From contig JFHB01000127.1 in the NCBI GenBank assembly GCA_000729835.1, forward strand, positions 22,699 through 86,698: a stretch of DNA of 64,000 nucleotides, written 5' to 3'. Under the pieces are notes generated by a model. It was not told the origin of the DNA. It did no database searches and saw only the letters and a program-made list of their open reading frames with translations. Position numbers and translations under genes: made by a program. Positions 10,860 through 23,349 of this stretch are shown piece after piece; the first letter of the stretch is position 1, and each line of letters opens with the position of its first letter. This stretch comes from Atkinsonella hypoxylon (taxonomy: Eukaryota > Ascomycota > Sordariomycetes > Hypocreales > Clavicipitaceae).

Positions 10860-11166
10860 TTTGGTGGCTGAGCTGTCGATGTGCTTCCAGTTGGAATATT
10901 GGCGTCTTGAACTAGGGTGTCGATTTCTGGGTTGTTAGATCGAGCGTTTTACCTGGCGACTTGATGAGCATACTGTCTATAACATGTGACCAGGTGATTG
11001 ACGACTTTGCTGAGTCCGTGCGCTACATATACTTCTGTGAAAAGTCTCGGCTTGTGAAGAAGTGGTGAGAGTGATTCTACGTAACCCACTCTTGGATATA
11101 ATAGATTCTTCCCTTGCACAAACGGGCATCCACCGCTCATTTTCTACCCTTGACCTGGGCTAGGAC
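10860..11166. other. Convergent 3' intergenic region
   Basis: 307 bp between the stop codons of two convergent genes; both 3' untranslated regions and polyadenylation signals should be here. No gene is seen. Confidence 0.6.
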
Positions 11167-13246
11167 TCAACGAGACTTCATATCCTGCTGGATGCGCACT
11201 TTCCGCCAGTACGCCTCTCTCTTAGACAATCGAAACCTCTTTCCGAACCATATCATAGGAAGAAATACAGAGCAAATCGCCAGTGCCAAAAAGGCCACGC
11301 TTATGAAGCAATTCTGCAGTCCAAGTCCATCCAACCACGGTGTAATACCATACCCAATAGCAAAGCTCATAGTGTTGCGGATAATAATAACCGTAGTGAG
11401 GCCGTCGCCAGAAATTTCCGGGAAGCAGTCAACAAGGTAGGCTACAGAGAGCGTAATACCAGCGGCACTGGTTGCTGAGAGGACCACCATGGCGAAAAGA
11501 AGGCCAAACCAGTGGATATGGTGAGCGGCCTGCGCTGTTAGCATGCACCTCTAGCGACAGCCCTTTGCATTTTCGCACAGTTGACTTACACCAACGCCCC
11601 AGAGAATGAGGGAAGAGGGGCCAGCCATCGTCATGCCAGCGAAAAGCCAAAGACGATGCTCGGGCTCGAAAACGCCACTGTTACGGCGTGCGAGCCTGAG
11701 AACGATTCGATCCGAGGCTATACCACTGTATGCAGAACTATGGCCATGTTAACTCGAACCTGACGAAAGACAAACTCGAATTGACGCGACTTACCCGACA
11801 ATGACGCCAATGAGACAGGAAATGTAGCTCAGTCCGACTATACTTGGCTTGAAATTATAAGGCGCCCCCCCTAGAATGATTGACGATGTCGCATTCAGAA
11901 TGTTAAACCATATCAGATAGGTGCCGTATGAGAACCCAGCAAAAAAGATATTGGGCCAGAGAAGAAGCTTCAAGGCTTGCCAAGCACGCCAATGCACGAC
12001 AAATGGTTTGGGCTTGTCCTTCAGCGACAGCTTTTGAACAAAAGTCTTCTCTTCGCCATGAAGTTGGATTTGCGGCAGCGCGCCGTTAGGCGTGGTTCCC
12101 GTTGCAACCTTGTTGCCCTCCATTTCTTTACCACTTTCAGTTAGATGCATATCTGTATGTTGTCCCATATCTGCAATACTGACCGTGGAGCGGTCATAAT
12201 TGGTTTCTTCCATGAAAAGGAAGAGAAAAATAAACGCGCCGCCGCCGAGGATGCCCATGAAAAAGAACGGCCATTTGTAGCCCATGCCATCGTTGATAAA
12301 TCCACAAATAACCGGCGCAAAGTAGTTGGAAGAGGCCAATACCCATGCATACCACCCCATATATGTTCCTCGCTCGTGGGTAAAGTATATGTCCGTGATA
12401 GATGTCTCAGGCAATGCCTCAATAGGCGCGGCCACGAAGCCGGTTATTATGTTTCGCGCAATCCATTGTTGATTGCCACTGGCATATGGGCTCCATATTG
12501 AGACTGCCTACCAAGACAGTTAGCAAATATCAACATCACAGGCTACCAACTTGCGAACTTGTAGCGACGATTATACATCTACTCTTTCTTGGTATGAGAA
12601 GTGAAGAAAGGCGGATTCATACGATGATACCAATCATAGACAAAAGATAGGCCAGCCTTTTCCCATACTGCAGAGCAAAGGGTTGCCAGAATAGCAAGCC
12701 CAAACCGAGCAACAAGAACATGTACCCAGTACCGGCGTTGAGGTCACTGACTACACCAATTGTATTGTATTAGCTCCAAACTGCTCTTGCGCGAAGGGGT
12801 TAACATACCAGTGACGTTCAATGCCGGCGACAGTGGGACCAACACTGAGTAAACTACTGACAATGCCATGCCATTGAAAAACACAAATCTGCAAGCAAGG
12901 CGAAGCCCAGGTGGTCCATCAATCAGCATCAGCCCTCATCATCCAAAATTTTCTGCAAGAAAAGAAGTCCTGCCATATTCGCTCGGCCATTCCACCATCA
13001 GCGCAGCAATTCGTGGCGCGTCACTTACACAATCAAGCAGATCAGGTGCAGACGCTTCCGTGCTGGCGACCAGTTAAGTGGATCATTCACATCATGGGAA
13101 GGACTAGGCACCAGAATAATGTCACGCTGACTACCAGCATGCGGCGCCACAGCCGTATGATCTAGATCGATAAGATGAACGGTTCCCGGGACTTGTGTGT
13201 CGTCGATCTCGACCGCCCCAGAGTGGGTTGAGGGCTTTGGCGCCAT
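11167..13246 (-). CDS. DHA1-type MFS transporter, six exons
   Basis: Exons are 13246-13029, 12888-12809, 12750-12623, 12507-11795, 11725-11590 and 11529-11167; together 1,638 nt, 545 residues, with every phase consistent. Introns are 140, 58, 115, 69 and 60 nt with GTAAGT, GTATGT, GTATGA, GTAAGT and GTAAGT donors and AG acceptors. The N-terminus carries GTVHLIDLDHT and NDPLNWSPARK, typical of fungal 12-helix drug:H+ antiporter-1 proteins of the Hol1/polyamine-like group. Further family marks are NAGTGYMFLLLGLGLLFWQPF, APIEALPETSITDIYFTHERG and GWYAWVLASSNYFAPV. A central cytoplasmic loop (about residues 260-320, between the two six-helix halves) is polar, as usual. It should be a plasma-membrane proton-coupled exporter or importer; the substrate is unknown. 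Exon 4 uses a TAG acceptor 4 nt upstream of a GCAG alternative, because only the TAG keeps the frame. Confidence 0.88.
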
Positions 13247-15340
13247 CGTCTTGAAGCTCCTCGACTCCTTGGAATCCTCTATAACCTACAAAGGCAGCTA
13301 GCGCGGCAAAAGATGAAGAATTATCGCTATCCTTGGCGCAGTCTGGACAAGGACGCCTGATATGCTGATGTCTCAAGATTGACAGAAGATTGCTGAGGAC
13401 GTTGACAGCTGTGACTCGACAAATGCTGACTGCGACTGTAATGGCAAGACAGGTGCACCAAACCGCAAGTTGGCACAAATGTCGATGATGAATCACTCAA
13501 GGTGCAATAGATGTAACTCTGTTATTTGATGGGGCGATGGCAGAGTTGCGTCTGGCTGGGTCTAGTTGGAAAAGACCGAGACAAAATGTCATCAACCGGT
13601 CAAGTGCCGCATGGGTTTGCTGTAGTGTTCCCTTGAAGTCTTGCATGCTCGGCTCAGTGCAGCATGCCTACAGTATCTCGTCCAACTTGGAATTGGACTA
13701 AGGAGACAGAAATTTCCCATCTGTGCTGAGAGAAAGGGAGAATTGTCCGCGGAATAGACTGTAGCGCAGTAGATATCAGAAACCAGACCAGACGTGATAG
13801 TTTGGTTCACATTTTGTTGGCCATCTGTATTATGGCAACGATTGCAGGAGTGGGGACGCCAATGGGTGACAGCACGAGTTACAGAGGACGGGCTGCTCGC
13901 ACGTGGCAAGTGAGCAGTCGTCGGGGAAGGAGCAAGCGGCTGGTGTTGGCCTCCCCTCCCTGATATGATGCAGATACAAGCTCTTTCATTGGCTTGATCC
14001 CGAACTTGATAGTAGATCAACGAAATGTCTGGAACGAAGCACATGTCTTCGCAGCTCATTCCAATCGAGGCTCGACTTGAAGCACCGCAAAAATTATGGC
14101 TGCAAGTGTTCGTCGACTTGCGCGCTCATCTTTTGCATGTAGTCAGCCCAATCACATTTTTTTGTCCAAGCAGAGATTGGGCCCGAGAGCAAAGGAAGAC
14201 AGAATATATCGCGATAATGACGGCTAGCGACGAGCCCGACGACGGCATTCTGCTGAGATATCTTGACCGTGTTGGAAAAGATCCTGCCGGCTAAGAGCTT
14301 ACCCGACCGCAACTGCAATATCACTCATTGGCCAAGACAGACCGCTACATCGGACGGTTTAGAACATGCTGATGCGACCTTACCCTGCCGCCGCCGTTTG
14401 AGAGCAAGACAATATGCATGTCAGATTCACGTCAGTTCCGGTGGGCCGAGGGTGTTCTGATACTTGTCGGCAAGATTAAGCAGGGCGAGGACACTTGAGG
14501 ACACGTGCAAAAGTTGTGTAAGCTCAGGCAATTCGAGATTGTCCACGAGTTGTCCAAAACACCAGGGAGAAATAACTACAGATGGAGGGACGAATTATAT
14601 TTGAAGAAGGTTGGAGGCCAAGAATACCCCTAAGAAGCTGGGCAAAAAGAAAGGCAGCGCCCTTAAGATCAAGCTTTGTCCCGTATGGTAGGGCTGTGGC
14701 TCTTGGTACAGGACGCTCGGAGAAGTTCCATCGATCCTGCAGTCGGATGCGAAAGTCAGAGCAACTTCCAAGACCACGCGAGTAAGCCAACTCGCCGCGT
14801 ACCTAGGTGCATACCTGCATAGGTAGTACATACAGAGCAAAAAGGCGGCATCAGTACAAATACCACCGACACAAGGAGCAACTCCATGCCATGCGTAAAG
14901 CACCGGCTGAACAATGAGAATGAACTGCAATCTGCGTCGTCAGACGGGTCGAGGACCCTAAGCGGATTTGATCTTGTGCCCGCAGCCGTGTTCGCCACGA
15001 TTGGGCAACAGCTGCATGTCCTGACAGCCACTTCCGCCCCTAGACGTCAATCAATGAGCCCTTGACTTATTTTTAGGCGCTTTTTGCTTTTAGCCGTTTG
15101 CTGGCTCGGAATCACCATGTCTGCCTGGGCGGAGAAATCTCCTTGATGCCGAAATAGCTCCAACCCGGGTACAGGTATCTTGACCCCATAGCGCGCAGGG
15201 TTTACTTGGGGGTGAATGAGACAGTCGGGTACTTCTAGCATCTTATAATACCGGTGTGGGTGGTGCAGGGTGTACAGTAAATCTCAGGTCCAGACCATGT
15301 GTGCATTAGTCCAGGGTGGAGCCAGAGCGGGTGTAGATTT
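13247..15340. other. Intergenic region up to the AT-rich block; no supported gene
   Basis: Contains the promoter of the DHA1 transporter. Several short frames on both strands (for example minus 13592-14059, plus 14025-14294) have no domain and no plausible splicing partner. A TACCTAGG-like run lies at about 14,799-14,826. Base composition stays normal until about 15,340, where AT-rich DNA begins abruptly. Confidence 0.55.
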
Positions 15341-16789
15341 AGGCAGAATAGTATATACTTAGCATATACCTAGTATATATAGATAATATAGTATTAATTT
15401 TATCTAATATTAGTAGGGATTACATTAGCCTCTAACTATAAGCTTACTTTCTTTTACCTCTCTTTTTTTCTTTTTTTCCTTCTTTCTATATTATTATTAC
15501 GCTTAGTAAGAAGGATCTAGCTATTATTATATTATATATATTAAATTATTATATAAATTATATTAATATCTTTTATAGTATTAATATTTTAATATATTCT
15601 ATTAATGCCTCTATCTCTACCTCTACTTAGTATATTAATTAAAAGCAATTATATATATAAAGCGTATATACTAACTATTTAGTAAATATTAACTATACCT
15701 TACCTAGCAGTAAACATACTAAAGGGCTATAATATATATATACTTAGTATCTATTAAGCTTATACTAACAATATATAAACCCTTTAACTCTATATAAAAT
15801 TAAGAATACTAAAAAGGCTAATAATAATATCTTAAAATTAAATATATATAGAATTATACTTAGTATATATTTAATATATATTTTATATATTCTACTTTTT
15901 ACACTATTTAGAAAACTAGCTATTATACTTTAAAGATTTTACTAAATATAAGTTTATATATATAATATATATTATAGATATAAGCTTATATTATATAGTT
16001 TTACCTTTTACTACTAATCTAGATTTATACTATAGAGGTAAGTTTTAAGTTATATTTTATATATATATATATAATACTAATTAAATATTAAATAAAGAGC
16101 AATAGAATAAAGCTTTTAAAGTTTAAAATAACTATATATATTATATTCTTTCTTTATATTAAAACTATATACTAATACTCTATAGTTACTTTATTTACAC
16201 TAAGTTTAATTACACTTATAGGCACACTATTCTATAAAGTAGATCTAGCGCTATATACAATATTATAGATATATATAGTATATATACTAATTACCTTTAA
16301 ATATACTGTTATATAATAGATAAGTATAGACTTAAAGGTAATTACTTTCTTAATATACTAGGGTTATATAAACTATATACTAATATAAAGTAGTGTAGAT
16401 AAATTTCTATTAGTAAATTATAGATAAAGAAATAACTTATAGCTACTAGTATATATATATATATATTATATACTATACTTATATTAATATTCTACTAGCG
16501 CTATACTCTACTATATTCTCTACAGTTACTAGCGTAATAAAGATTTTATAACTAAGCTATATATATAAGTATACCTACCTTATATTTACAATATATATAT
16601 TAATCTAGACGTTAGTTAAATGCAAACTAACAACTTATACTATATATTTATAGAGGCCTTAGACATAAAGGCGTAAGTTTAATACTATATATTATACTTC
16701 TTTTATATATATATAACCTTTATTTTAGGGCACTTAATCCTATATAGGCTGCAAAATAGGGATCTAGGTTCTATTATAGAGTACGTTAT
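15341..16789. other. AT-rich RIP-type DNA, nothing recognised
   Basis: Strongly TpA-rich sequence with few CpA, TpG or CpG dinucleotides and no open frame. It is probably the remnant of an older repeat, but no LTR, domain or copy elsewhere in the window was found for it. Confidence 0.6.
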
Positions 16790-17481
16790 TATTGAAAATA
16801 ATAGGGATTACAGGACTAGATATCTAAGAGGGTAGTGGTCTCTTAGATTTAGCACCTGTAATTGCTCCTAGCAATTATCACGTAGTGGAAGCAGCAGCGG
16901 CCTAAATCAAGCTGTAGTATATAGTATAGATTACGTAGAGGCAATAGATAACTGTAATAGTAGTATCTTTATATTAAGAGCGCTGTAACAAACAGTAAGG
17001 GTAGAATCTTAAATCTTTCTAGTCCCTTATAGACCCTCTAACTATATCGGCAGGCTGTAGTTGCTAGAAGAGGCTTATAGGCTACTTTATAATTTCCGTA
17101 AAAAGATTTACTATATAAAAACAAAAAAATCAACTCACGGCTATATAAACGAGACGCCTATATGTACAATTTAACAAATTCTACTAATAACAAGCAACCC
17201 TTATAAGCAACTCTATCTAACAATTATACTATTAGATAGCCTTAATTCTTAGCTTTTAAATAGTATACTTCTTAAATTTCTACTATTGCTAGTTGTAGAG
17301 AAAATCGCAGTTAAAGTTAACTATAGGTTAGGCAACTTTGCCTTAGTTAAATCTAGATGTTTACATCTAGTAACAACAATATCTCTACTAAAAATCAACG
17401 TAACAAGACCTAATAAGGGTTATATAATAGAGCAACTAGTAGGCATAAAAATAGGCTATACAGGGTAGCTTATTTTTAACA
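16790..17481 (-). repeat. Copia-1 left LTR (3' LTR of the coding strand)
   Basis: About 692 bp; starts TATTGAAAATAATAGG (probably TGTTG before RIP) and ends TTTTTAACA. It holds the nested hairpin at 16807-16862. A short open frame inside (17286-17468, plus) is an LTR artefact. Confidence 0.88.
16807..16862 (-). other. Nested inverted repeats in Copia LTR (U5 hairpin)
   Basis: Outer arms ATTACAGG / CCTGTAAT and inner arms ATCTAAGAG / CTCTTAGAT around a 9-nt loop, followed at 16861-16877 by AATTGC / GCAATT. The inner stem is intact in all four Copia LTRs. On the coding strand it falls near the LTR 3' end, that is U5, close to the primer-binding site. Confidence 0.6.
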
Positions 17482-17492
17482 CTCCCTCTAGA
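17482..17492 (-). other. Copia-1 polypurine tract
   Basis: On the minus strand TCTAGAGGGAG directly abuts the 3' LTR. The same sequence abuts the LTR of Copia-2 (55467-55477). Expected plus-strand primer site of LTR retrotransposons. Confidence 0.65.
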
Positions 17493-17702
17493 AATGTAAG
17501 AAGTAACTAGTTCTATAAGCAACTTAGCTCCTTTAAAGGATATCTAAGTTAGAATTAACTAACGAAATACAGTACTAATAACAGGACTAAATAACATAAC
17601 TAATTCCAGCAATTCTAGGGTAGTTATAGTTGAATATAACTAGTTGTTGTTGATTGTTTTTGTTGTTTTCGATTTTTGGAGTGTTTTTGTTGCTTTTATA
17701 AG

Positions 17703-20700
17703 CTAGCTAGAAAGCTCTAGTAACTTAATGAATTGTTAATGCTTTTGAATAGCAAGAGGCTTAGTTAGGCTATCTGCTGGCATCTGATTTGTATCAATAT
17801 AACTAACCTTAGCTATACCTTTACGAATCTTTTCCCTAATGTAGTTAAACTTTAAAAGGGTGTACTTAGTTCTACTATGCAACGTTAGGTTGTAAGCAGT
17901 AACTATAGCACCTTAATTATTACACCTAATAGGAATAGGAGGGGTTAAAGGCAGCTTTATCTCCTTAAAAAGGCCGTAGAGCCACTTTAATTCCCTAATA
18001 GCTTTAGATAATGCATTAGATTCTGCTTCTAAAGTGGAAAGAGCAATAGTACTAGCTTTCTTCGATTTCTAGCTAATAGGTCCACTAGCTAGCTTATATA
18101 GATAAGTATAGGTTGATTTAGAAGAGACTTTATCACCAGCAAAATCGCTATTGCAATAACTAAGGAGGGTCTTAAGTACTTCTTTACAACTAATAGAGCT
18201 ATTAAAAGCTTTAGAAGAAGACCCTAGTGGTATAGAATGCTTATAAATAATAGTAAAGCTTCTAGTACTACTTAAGTACCTTAGGAGGTGCTTAGAGGCG
18301 TTTAGGTGCTCTATATAGGGCTTAGCTAGGAAGGTTGATAGCTACTGAACAGAAAAAGCAATATTAGCCCTAGTTAGCAACATTAGGTACATTATAGTGC
18401 CTATTATGCTCTAATAAAGCTTATAATCGGATTTTAAGAGAAGTTTTGTAACTAGTTGCTTTAGAATTCCCAGCTGTATAGGGATAGAAGCCGGCTTAGC
18501 ATCTAGTATATTGAATCTTTCTAGGGCTTTAAGGATGTATTAAGATTAATGGATTTTAATAGACCTTTTAGACCTATTACAGGTGATTTAAACGCCTAGA
18601 AAGAATTCTACTGGTCCCCTATCTTCTATTGGATAAGCTTTATGTAATAGCTTCTTTAGCTTATTAATATAGCTTAGATTTAGACTAATTAGAAGACAGT
18701 TATCTACGTAAGTAGCAATATATGTAGATGTAGCTGGGTTATAAAAGACTGCTAGGTCTAATATAAGAGGTTTAAATCCATGCTTTTAAAGTAATTCTGT
18801 TAGAATTTGCTGCTATTCTCTAGGACTTTGCTTTAGACTATAGAGGGATTTTTCTAGCTTAATTATCTGCTCTTTAGAGGGCTTATAATTACAGCTTTTT
18901 AGTAGCTTAGCTACTGATAGCGTTGCTTCTGCAAATTTAACGAATCCATCTAGGATTTCTATATAAATAGCTTCCTTTAGCTTGCTATTTAAAAACGCTT
19001 CTATAAAGTCAATTTACTTAACTTCCTAGTTATTAAAAGCTGCAAGAGCTAATAATATACACTAGCTAGAAGGAATACTAGTTGCAGCAAAGGTCTCTAG
19101 ATAGTCTTAACCTTCTATTTGCATAAATCCCTTAGCAACAAGGCGGGCCTTATATTTAATAGAATTATTTTCTTTATCCTTTTTAAGCCTATAAACAAGC
19201 CTATTCTTTAGAACTCTTTAGCCCTTAGGTACTTAGTCTTTCCCTATAAATTTAAAGGTTCTAGCAGCTAATAGCTGCTTAAATTTGCTATAGGTAGCTT
19301 CTATCTAATGCTGCTTAGTAGAGCTTTTTAGGGCTTGCTTCTACGTGTTAGGAAGTTCATCCTTATTACTATTAGAAGTAATAGCTGCTTTAGTTCTTGC
19401 CTTAAAGCATAGATCCTTGATTAAGGAAAATATATCTCTATCTAAATCTATAGTATTAGCATCAATAGATTCAGCTTCAGCTTCTATAGGTTCTATATTA
19501 GCCTAAGGGGCTTCTATAGATATAGGGGCTTTAGGGGCCTCTACAGCTTCTATAGGGTTGCTTAGTAGAAGAGCTTAATCTACAGGTTCTAGTAGATAAT
19601 TTAGCACATCTAGATAACTAGAATAAGGATACTTAGGGGTATAATTATCCACTAATTTATTAATTTCTCCCTCTAAAGGATTATTCACTATAGAACTAAT
19701 AGGAACCTTAGGGATGCCCTAAGAAATAGGGCCTATTCCTTCTATAATTTTAACGAAGCTAGTCTTAATAATAGCTCGTTTAGAGGGGATGTATATTAGA
19801 TATACATTAGAACCTAGTGTAGCTAAAAGTCTACTAGGAATAGTTCTTTTAGCTAGCTTCTGCAACCTAGATCTTTGTTCTAATGGGATTAGAACTTCGC
19901 AATAGGAGCCTATAGCTCTAATTTTTGAAAAATTAGGCTTATAGGTCTTAGAAGGCTCTAAATTAGCTAGATATAGCTATTTAGAACTTAGTAGTTTAGT
20001 ACTATTTGCAGTAGTATTAACTAAATCCACTATAGCAGAAAGGATGTAAGACTATAGATACAGAGGTAATTGTAACTACTGTAGGGTAGCACGCAAACGG
20101 TCTAGAAGTACCCTTATAGCTCTCTCTATTAGCCTATTCTGTTTGTAAATATAGGGGCAAGAGGTGCTAAAGTAAATACTCTTAGAAGATAGCTAAGCTT
20201 GCAACTTAGTATTAATTTCTATACTACTATTAAAATAAAGGTGTTTAGGGTAGCAGTTATATTAGTTTTTTAATTCCTTAAAGAAGCCTTTAATACAGCT
20301 ATAGAGAGTAGAACTCTCTTTATTAGCTAGATTAAAAGACTACTTATACTGTAATTTTCTATTAATTAGAAAAAGAACTAGAGGCCTCTTATTGTGCAGT
20401 ATAGGCTCTATTTTAACAGTATCTCCCTCTATAATATCTAAACATCTAGGGGGGTTAGGAATAGTATGCTTGCTAGGTCTTCTAACAGCTTTAGCTTAGT
20501 TGTAAGCTAGGTAGTTAAAATCCTTTTCCTTAATTTTTGTAAAATTAGGAATACCTTTAGTAATAGAAGCAGTCTTCTTTAGTAAAGGGAGTCCTATATG
20601 CCCTAATCTAATGTGCTAAGTAGCAGCTAATTCTAGGAGCTTCTTATAGAAAGAAGAAGCTATAGGGTTACTAGAATTATTATTAGAGCTAGCTTCCTGT

Positions 20701-22363
20701 TGCTCTCTATCTTGCTAGATCTCTTAAGAACTACGGGCCTCGTTTAAGGGATCTAGACAGCTACTTCCTCCAATATCTAGCAACTTAGGATTTAGACCTT
20801 CTAAATCCCTGTTATTAGAAGGAATCTAACTAGGAGCCCGTTTAGGAACTAGGGCTAATAGCTCTATAGCATCGTTATTAGTATTATCTTCTTCTTTAAA
20901 ATTAGATAATTCCTTAATTTAGCTATATTCCTCTAGATTAAAACTAGGCTGTTAAGGGATTTAAACCTCTATAGAATAACTAGCATTATAACTGCTATTA
21001 TAACTATTGCTAGCTAGAAATCCTATATAAGAGAGATTAGCGTGGTTTTTACACACTCTAGGGGTCTCTTGCCCCTTAAGCTGTAAGAAGAAACTATACT
21101 TTTTGGGATTTAGAAGCCTACAGCAGCTTCTATTAGCTAGAAATAGCTGATTTCTAAGGAGAGTGCCCCCTATTAAATAGTGCTTTAGACTACTAATTAG
21201 GTTAGTATCTAAACCTAGGCAATACAAAGCATCCTTTAGAGCTAAAGCCCTATATTTAGCTGGATTTATACTAACTAGTACCTAGAATACAGCAGTTCCC
21301 TATCCTTTAGAATAAATAGAACCTCCTCTAGTAGCAATAGGCGCGGTTTTACCCTTTTTTATAGGCTTAAAAGTCCTAAAAAATGCCTTATTGTTAACTA
21401 TATAACAGGTAGAACCTATATTATATAGTAAGGAGTTTTTAATTATTCTATTAGAATAGTTAAAAGAAGAGGTATTATTACTAGTAGTACTAGTATTACT
21501 AGTAGTGGATTCTGTATCTAAATCGTAAGAATCATCACTACTAGAACTGCTAAATTCACTATTGGAATCTATAGTATCCTAGTTGCTAGTAGATAGGTTA
21601 TAACAACCTATAGCAAAAGCAGCTTCTCTATCCTTATTCCTAGAGTTTTTATTACTTCTTCTTTAGCCCTTCTACTTCTTCTTATTCTTAGAGGCTTTAT
21701 CTGTATCTTTAGAGGCATTAGAATCATTAGAATTAGAATCGTTAGAATTCTTCTTCTAATTAGGAGGATTCTTTCCTTAATTAGCCTTATTATTATTAGA
21801 ACTATTAGAAGCCTTATAACTAAGAGCTTTAGATATAGAGAAGCTTTTATCTCTTTGTTCTTCTAATAAATCAGCTATAAGAAACTATAAATTCAGCATT
21901 TTTACAGATAGACCTTGTACTCTAGCAGCTCTAATAGAATATTGCTGCCTTTTAGCCTAGCTAGGGAAGGTCTTCTTTAAAGCATTAATATAATAATTTA
22001 CCTAGTTAATAGGATCGATAGCTACACTATAGAGCTGTAATCTAGCTAGTAAATTATTAAATTCAGCATTAAAGGCCTCTAAAGATCCCTTATAGTTCGA
22101 AAACGATAAGTTGTAATAACTAGCATATAGCGTACTACATTGTATTTTAGCACTCTGCGAATATTGCCTAACTAGAACGTTATAGGCATCTACAGGGGAC
22201 TTATGCTAGCTTATAGCAGCTTAAGGTCCAGATTAGCAACTATCTCTTATAATCATAAGGATAATAGCTTGTTCTAAATCTACTAAAGTACTAGCTATAC
22301 TAGGATTATCAATAAATTAAGGGAATCCTAGTGCCCTAAATTAAATAGTTAAAGCTTGCTTCT
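17703..22363 (-). pseudogene. Copia-1 gag (3' part) and pol, RIP-degraded
   Basis: Read on the minus strand, this is the part of the gag-pol polyprotein downstream of the Gypsy-1 insertion. From high to low coordinate I recognise the end of gag, a retroviral-type protease region near 21.4 kb, a GAG-pre-integrase HxRLG segment near 20.6 kb, the integrase core at about 20.4-19.9 kb, reverse transcriptase RVT_2 at about 19.2-18.4 kb, and Copia RNase H at about 18.4-17.8 kb. The protease active site reads N-I-G where the family has D-T/S-G, and stops are almost all TAA/TAG where Gln or Trp fits, as CpA/TpG to TpA transitions produce. It aligns throughout with Copia-2. Confidence 0.82.
22359..22363. 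repeat. Target-site duplication cttct, left copy (Gypsy-1 copy 1)
   Basis: Five bases before the TGTTACGG end of Gypsy-1, repeated at 32314-32318 after the CCGTAACA end. Uninterrupted Copia-2 shows a single cttct at the same place (60417-60421), which proves the insertion site. Confidence 0.95.
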
Positions 22364-22606
22364 TGTTACGGTAGGATCCGACGTGGGTTTGTCGGAAGTA
22401 ACAATAGGTCGTTAGATTCAACAGGTTATGCAATAAATCGTAAGAGGAGTTGTAAGAGCTTCGGTGAGGAGCATCTAGTAATAGTGTTCTAATAAATAAT
22501 AGTTAATTGTTCAATCTAACTACCTAAGTGTTACTTCTAACTACTTATATATAATTGCAGTTATATACACTAGTAACCTATAGGTCTATATAATTATCCC
22601 GTAATA
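22364..22606 (-). repeat. Gypsy-1 copy 1 left LTR
   Basis: 243 bp. The outer 110 bp are nearly free of RIP changes (ggatccgac, gggtttgtcgg), while the inner part is mutated; its last bases read AATA where the right LTR has AACA. Confidence 0.92.
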
Positions 22607-23349
22607 AGTGCTGCCTCTATAAAAAAGATTAGCTATTTTAGCTATTCTAAAAATTAAGTGTTAGTTATTAGAAGGTATATTAGATTAAACTAAATAACTT
22701 GTTAATCTAGCTGTTATAAAAGGCGCAGAAAGGTAGTTATTATTTTATTGCGTAAGTATATATTGTTATTGTTATAGTGCAATCTACAGTATAGGTTGCT
22801 ATATTTATGTATTTTCTTATGTATTTATAATGCCTAAATTACACTTATAATCTAGTAACTATTAAATCTATATATTAAATTAATAGATTTCCTTAAACCT
22901 AATAGAGCGTTAAAGCTTATTCTATATTCTATATATAAGTAAAGTTATATAAAATTATCCTAAATAATATTAAATTCTATAAATTAATTTTATATAATAA
23001 AGCTAATTTATTAAATCTATATAGTACATTCTTTATATAAGATTATTCTATATAGTGTTAAAAGCATTAAAAATTAATCTATATTAAAGTAAATTTTCTG
23101 TTAAATCTCTTTAGTGTATTTCTTTATATATATATAGCTTATTCTAATCCTTAAGCATTAGTAATAGCAGTAAATTATTAGTTAGTTATAGTAAGCTATT
23201 AGTTCTCTCTAGAAAGTAAAGCTAAAGGACGTTTCTAGCAGCTTTAAAGAGAGTTTTACCTAAAAGGTGCTAGTTTTACACTTAATAGGTATTTCTACTA
23301 GTTTACTTATAGCTAGCCTTTTAGTTAGTATTTTTACCTTAGTTAGTAT

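Noticed and set aside
13592..14294. Overlapping frames on both strands upstream of the DHA1 transporter
   Set aside because: Short, overlapping, no domain; the region is better explained as promoter and intergenic DNA.
17286..17468. Plus-strand 60-codon frame
   Set aside because: Lies inside the Copia-1 LTR and is not open in the other three LTRs.
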